Origin: Stromatinia cepivora
Lineage: Eukaryota; Ascomycota; Leotiomycetes; Helotiales; Sclerotiniaceae
Reading direction: 5' to 3'
Length of the DNA stretch: 64,000 nucleotides
NCBI GenBank assembly: GCA_014898415.1
Contig: RCTD01000018.1
Coordinates: 1,059,001 to 1,123,000, forward strand
The first letter of the stretch is position 1, and each line of letters opens with the position of its first letter. Position numbers and translations under genes: made by a program. Positions 60,814 through 64,000 of this stretch are shown here, one piece after another. The notes beneath the pieces are model-generated. The model searched no databases. It was not told where the DNA came from and worked only from the letters and a program-made list of their open reading frames with translations.

Positions 60814-62279
60814 GAAAACAATGATGAAAGAAAGAACGTCACGATCCAGTCGTGTGTAGAACGCAAGTGAGAGAACAAACGGTTGACAAGGAAAAGCAAT
60901 CAAGAAGCAGCCAAGTCGTGAACCTTAGGCCTTCGAAAGATCGGAATCAGCTAATGAAGTGGAGAAGAGAGTGTGGTTTGACAGACAGTCAAGAGAGTGG
61001 ACGATCTATGCTATTCACGGAATGGCTATGCATTGAATTTGAATCTGGGGACGAACCAAGGGTCGTACAAAGAGACATCATGCAAAACCGCAATAAACTT
61101 GTAAAGAATTGGCATATGCGACACGAGGGAAAAAAGCCTAAACGAAAGATTACCTACACTGGCAATATTGTGCTCTTTCGTTCTGGACCAGACTATATCA
61201 AGCTTGGTTCGGCATCGCAAGCATTATTGTGTTTGACATAAGACTCTAGGCTGAGCGTTGCCCCTGTTCAGAAGTACGGAGAATGCGGCAGATCATTGCA
61301 AGACCACTAGGGAGCTCGCAGCAGTACGTCAGAGCCACTGACTGGTGAACAGACATTGCTTGGAAAACGTTGATGATATCTGGGACGGAGAGGGTGTTTC
61401 GCGCACTGTCCCCTGGTTTCACCATGGACCCGCTCATTACCTGCATACTAGGTAGTATATGTGAGAAAATGGTAATTGAAACCTACGAAAGATTGTTTCA
61501 ACTCATTGACAAAGTGAGCGGAAGTACAGTTATTGGAAGCATGAATGTTGTTGTTGCACTTTCAATAGGTTCGTGAGTGATGGAGGGATCAAAAGGGAAT
61601 GAGGTTCCAAATACCTTTTCGCAAGGCTGAAGCTAAATAAACGAATAAACACGGCATGTACCGACAACTAAACTTTAAAAGGGTTTTTTCCCCGAGTGTA
61701 AGCTTAGTTCACGGTATGTTCCGTACTACAGAAACCAAGGAGTTTGAGACTCGAGAGGACTCAGAGGAGTGATATTTTACGAAATAAAGCATGGGAAAGG
61801 GAAACGTAAGCTCATTTCATAGTAATCCGTGAATTTATTACCAAATCATATAAAAGATTGCCTTTCTTTCTAGTACGTGAAAGTATCTAGGGAGTTATCC
61901 GAAACATCATGAAATCTTCAATATAAAGTAATTTATACTTCAATGCATTGTTCCATCTTCAAGATTCTTCATAGCTACACATCTGAAAGTATCGTAGCTT
62001 GTCTGGTAGTACTTTTTACTTTAGGTCTTGCCGCCACTTTTGGAATTAAATTCAATTGGTCGAGAATGCTAAGGAAAAACCTCTTTGAAGCTGTAGATAA
62101 CGAATACCCACCAATTCATGTGTCAAGGTTTTTCCTCTGATAACCACCACTATTTGTATCATAAAATTGAGATTGGGGACAAGTCGTGTGAAAACTATTG
62201 AAAAATCTGAATAAATTCACATTTCTCCATCATAATACTTTGCTACATCTCACTCTGATTTTCAACTCGACCTTTTACA
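60814..62279. other. Divergent intergenic region
   Basis: Between the minus-strand membrane protein and the plus-strand acetyltransferase. Plus-strand frames at 60953-61241 and 61943-62140 (the latter with one hydrophobic segment, IVACLVVLFTLGLAATFGI) are too short and unsupported to call. Confidence 0.4.
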
Positions 62280-63539
62280 ATGGCTTTCACCATATCTCGG
62301 CTTACAGAAGACGATATTCCTGGCGCTGTGAGCGTTATTCAGGAAGCATTCAAAGAAGACCCTTACAATCTTTGGATTTACAATGACCGATCTAAGGTAA
62401 ATAATTCTCATTTGTTCATGTTCAATTTTGCTCTGATTATACTCTTTTCTTCAAGTGTTGTATTGTAGCAAGCGATTGTTCCCCTTCGTCTTTAATTACC
62501 TTGACTCGCTGAAATCATGGCGAGGGCGTGTTTCGTGATACCTGATACTATCATGTTTGTTCGCCATTGACATAGATTATGACAGCTGAACCTAGTCAGA
62601 AACTCGGTATCTCTTGACATTCGATGTCGATGGGGAATTCGAAACGGCTTGTTCTATGTTGCTAAAGACTCTGAAAGCCAACGAATTTTAGGCGTTGCAA
62701 TGTGGTTGCGACCTAAACCTTCTGGAACGCCAGAAACATGGGCAGAATGGCTTGATAGTTGGAAAATGTGGTTTCAACAAGCAGGCATGAATATTTGGTA
62801 CGGTCGAGGTGGCTTAAATGTAAAGGTAAGAAAGCTAAACCATATCGTATATTCTGCCTTCTTTCCTTAGCAGGAGCCTCAAAGTCATGAGAGTGCCATT
62901 TGTCTTGCTGCATTGTCCGCAATCTTCTTCAGTTTCGTGGGTAATTGCGGTATGGACTTCAACCTAGTTGCTAGGATTGTGTTTGGGAAGAAACTCTATT
63001 CGAGATGAGACTGTAGAATATCTTTTGCCAAGTCCTACAAGCAACAAGCAAGGCATGCAAGCAATGGCCAAGTCAGCCCTACCATATTGCTTTCGAACGT
63101 TTCTCCAATCCTTTGCAACGTATTCTATCTTCATCACAATTCCTTGCTATGAAATCATGACGACCCTCGAAGGAATACTAACGCAATTTCGCCACAGCGT
63201 TATTATATTTGGAAGAACAGGCAAGCAGAAGCTCAATCCGAGATTTGGACCGATCCTCGAGGATATTTCTTTCTGAACATAATGGTTGTTCATCCTGACG
63301 CCCAAGGGAGGGGAATTGGAAAGGCATTAGCCAGGGAAGTAACAAATGTTGCTGATGCAGAAGGACAAAGATGCTATCTTGAATCTAGTCGGGATATTCC
63401 CAACATGAAGATATACGAATCCTTCGGATTCCACTTTGAAAAGAAGATGGTTTGTGATGATGAAGGTGACACTTGCAATATCTATTGTATGGTCAGAGAA
63501 CCACGAACGGAGTTGAAAGGGTCCAAGAAGGATGTATGA
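62280..63539 (+). CDS. GNAT-family N-acetyltransferase
   Basis: Three exons (62280-62396, 62586-62825, 63198-63539) join in phase 0 to 232 residues. The protein begins MAFTISRLTEDDIPGAVSVI (typical GNAT beta1-alpha1), then LDIRCRWGIRNGLFYVAKDS and RILGVAMWLRP. After the second junction come RYYIWKNRQAEAQSEIWTDP and motif A, NIMVVHPDAQGRGIGKALA, with the acetyl-CoA-binding QGRGIG. Then IPNMKIYESFGFHFEKK (motif B) and CNIYCMVREP. Fungal paralogues of this type acetylate small amines or xenobiotics in the cytosol. The substrate is unknown. Introns are 189 and 372 bp, both long for this genome, and the first acceptor is chosen to avoid an in-frame TGA. Confidence 0.85.
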
Positions 63540-64000
63540 GACTGCAGGTCTCTATACTACTGCAGTTGCAGATGCCAGACGGTCATTCTTCTCCGCTAAA
63601 CCGTAAAGGGTCATCGTTGTCGTTCTCGCCCGCATTAGATGGACCTTGAAAGCCATGTTACTTGGACAACTCCAATTCCACAAGACTTGAAATGGCTGGC
63701 TAATCATTATTGACACTTTTCAATGGTTCGGCAATCCCGTGAACTGTCCAAGATCTCCGAATAACGGAGAGAGAGTTTGTAGATAGTACCGGGTGGTATT
63801 ATAATATATGCTCCATGAAGGATGATTTCACCTGAGCTTTTATTTCTGGGGCTACTGTGAGCCCGTTCAATATCTAGGTACAATGGACCATGTTAAAAGA
63901 TAAGGCGCCGAGACTCTGAATCTGGTGGCAGACTCCACATACGTGACATTTTCGAGCAGGAGCGAAGAAAATTATATTGCAGTGTCACCGAAGTACCTCC
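63540..64000. other. Window end, nothing recognised
   Basis: 3' flank of the acetyltransferase gene. No further gene is visible before the window ends. Confidence 0.5.

Noticed and set aside
60852..61241. Plus-strand frame of about 130 residues upstream of the membrane protein
   Set aside because: No ATG at its start (opens at GTG), no recognisable domain, lies in a probable promoter region.
61943..62140. 65-residue frame with one hydrophobic segment
   Set aside because: Too short and unsupported; no homologue known to me.
1..64000. tRNA or rRNA genes
   Set aside because: Scanned by eye for T-loop words (GGTTCGA-type) on both strands; the few hits have no matching stems.

Overview
The window is nuclear DNA of a filamentous ascomycete (Pezizomycotina). 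The genes have several introns of about 50-75 bp with GTRNGT-type donors. There is a PalH pH sensor, and AT-rich tracts carry repeat-induced point mutation (RIP)-like decay. COX4, Tea4, Ste50 and ceramide synthase sequences of this style, next to AT-rich repeat islands, suggest Leotiomycetes (Botrytis/Sclerotinia-like); that placement is inference. Splice sites were deduced by eye from frame continuity and family conservation.

Layout. (1) 1-7.3 kb: very AT-rich island holding a dead Ty3/gypsy chromovirus on the minus strand (chromodomain, integrase, RNase H, reverse transcriptase, protease-like part in order of rising coordinate). (2) 8.1-14 kb: accessory segment with an intact cytochrome P450 (+), a convergent multicopper oxidase (laccase-like, -) whose signal-peptide exon cannot be found, an unidentified gene end (-) and a decayed coding fragment (-). 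(3) 15-20 kb: housekeeping pair cox4 (+) and an HMT1-type vacuolar ABC transporter (-). (4) 20-31 kb: gene-poor stretch with a DUF4267-like membrane protein (-) and an MFS transporter pseudogene (-) split by a 773-bp AT-rich transposon-like element. (5) 31-51 kb: conserved core: lag1 ceramide synthase (-), palH (-), tea4/bud14 (+), ste50 (+) and a conserved unknown protein (+), separated by long intergenic regions with simple repeats. (6) 52.4-56.7 kb: decayed accessory segment with a second MFS pseudogene (+), split by a second copy of the same element, and an alpha/beta-hydrolase pseudogene (+). (7) 58.9-63.5 kb: a Ser/Thr-rich single-pass membrane protein (-) and a GNAT acetyltransferase (+).

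How the parts relate. The core genes serve respiration (cox4), metal/xenobiotic sequestration (hmt1), sphingolipid synthesis (lag1), ambient-pH sensing (palH), polarity and phosphatase targeting (tea4) and MAP-kinase signalling (ste50). They are not an operon or cluster. The accessory islands hold enzymes and transporters typical of secondary metabolism or detoxification, several of them dead with RIP-type nonsense changes (CAG to TAG, TGG to TAG or TGA). The most striking observation is that the only two copies of the ~0.75-kb element sit inside the coding sequence of two different MFS transporter genes, and in each case removing the element plus one 3-bp flank rejoins the transporter sequence across the insertion point.
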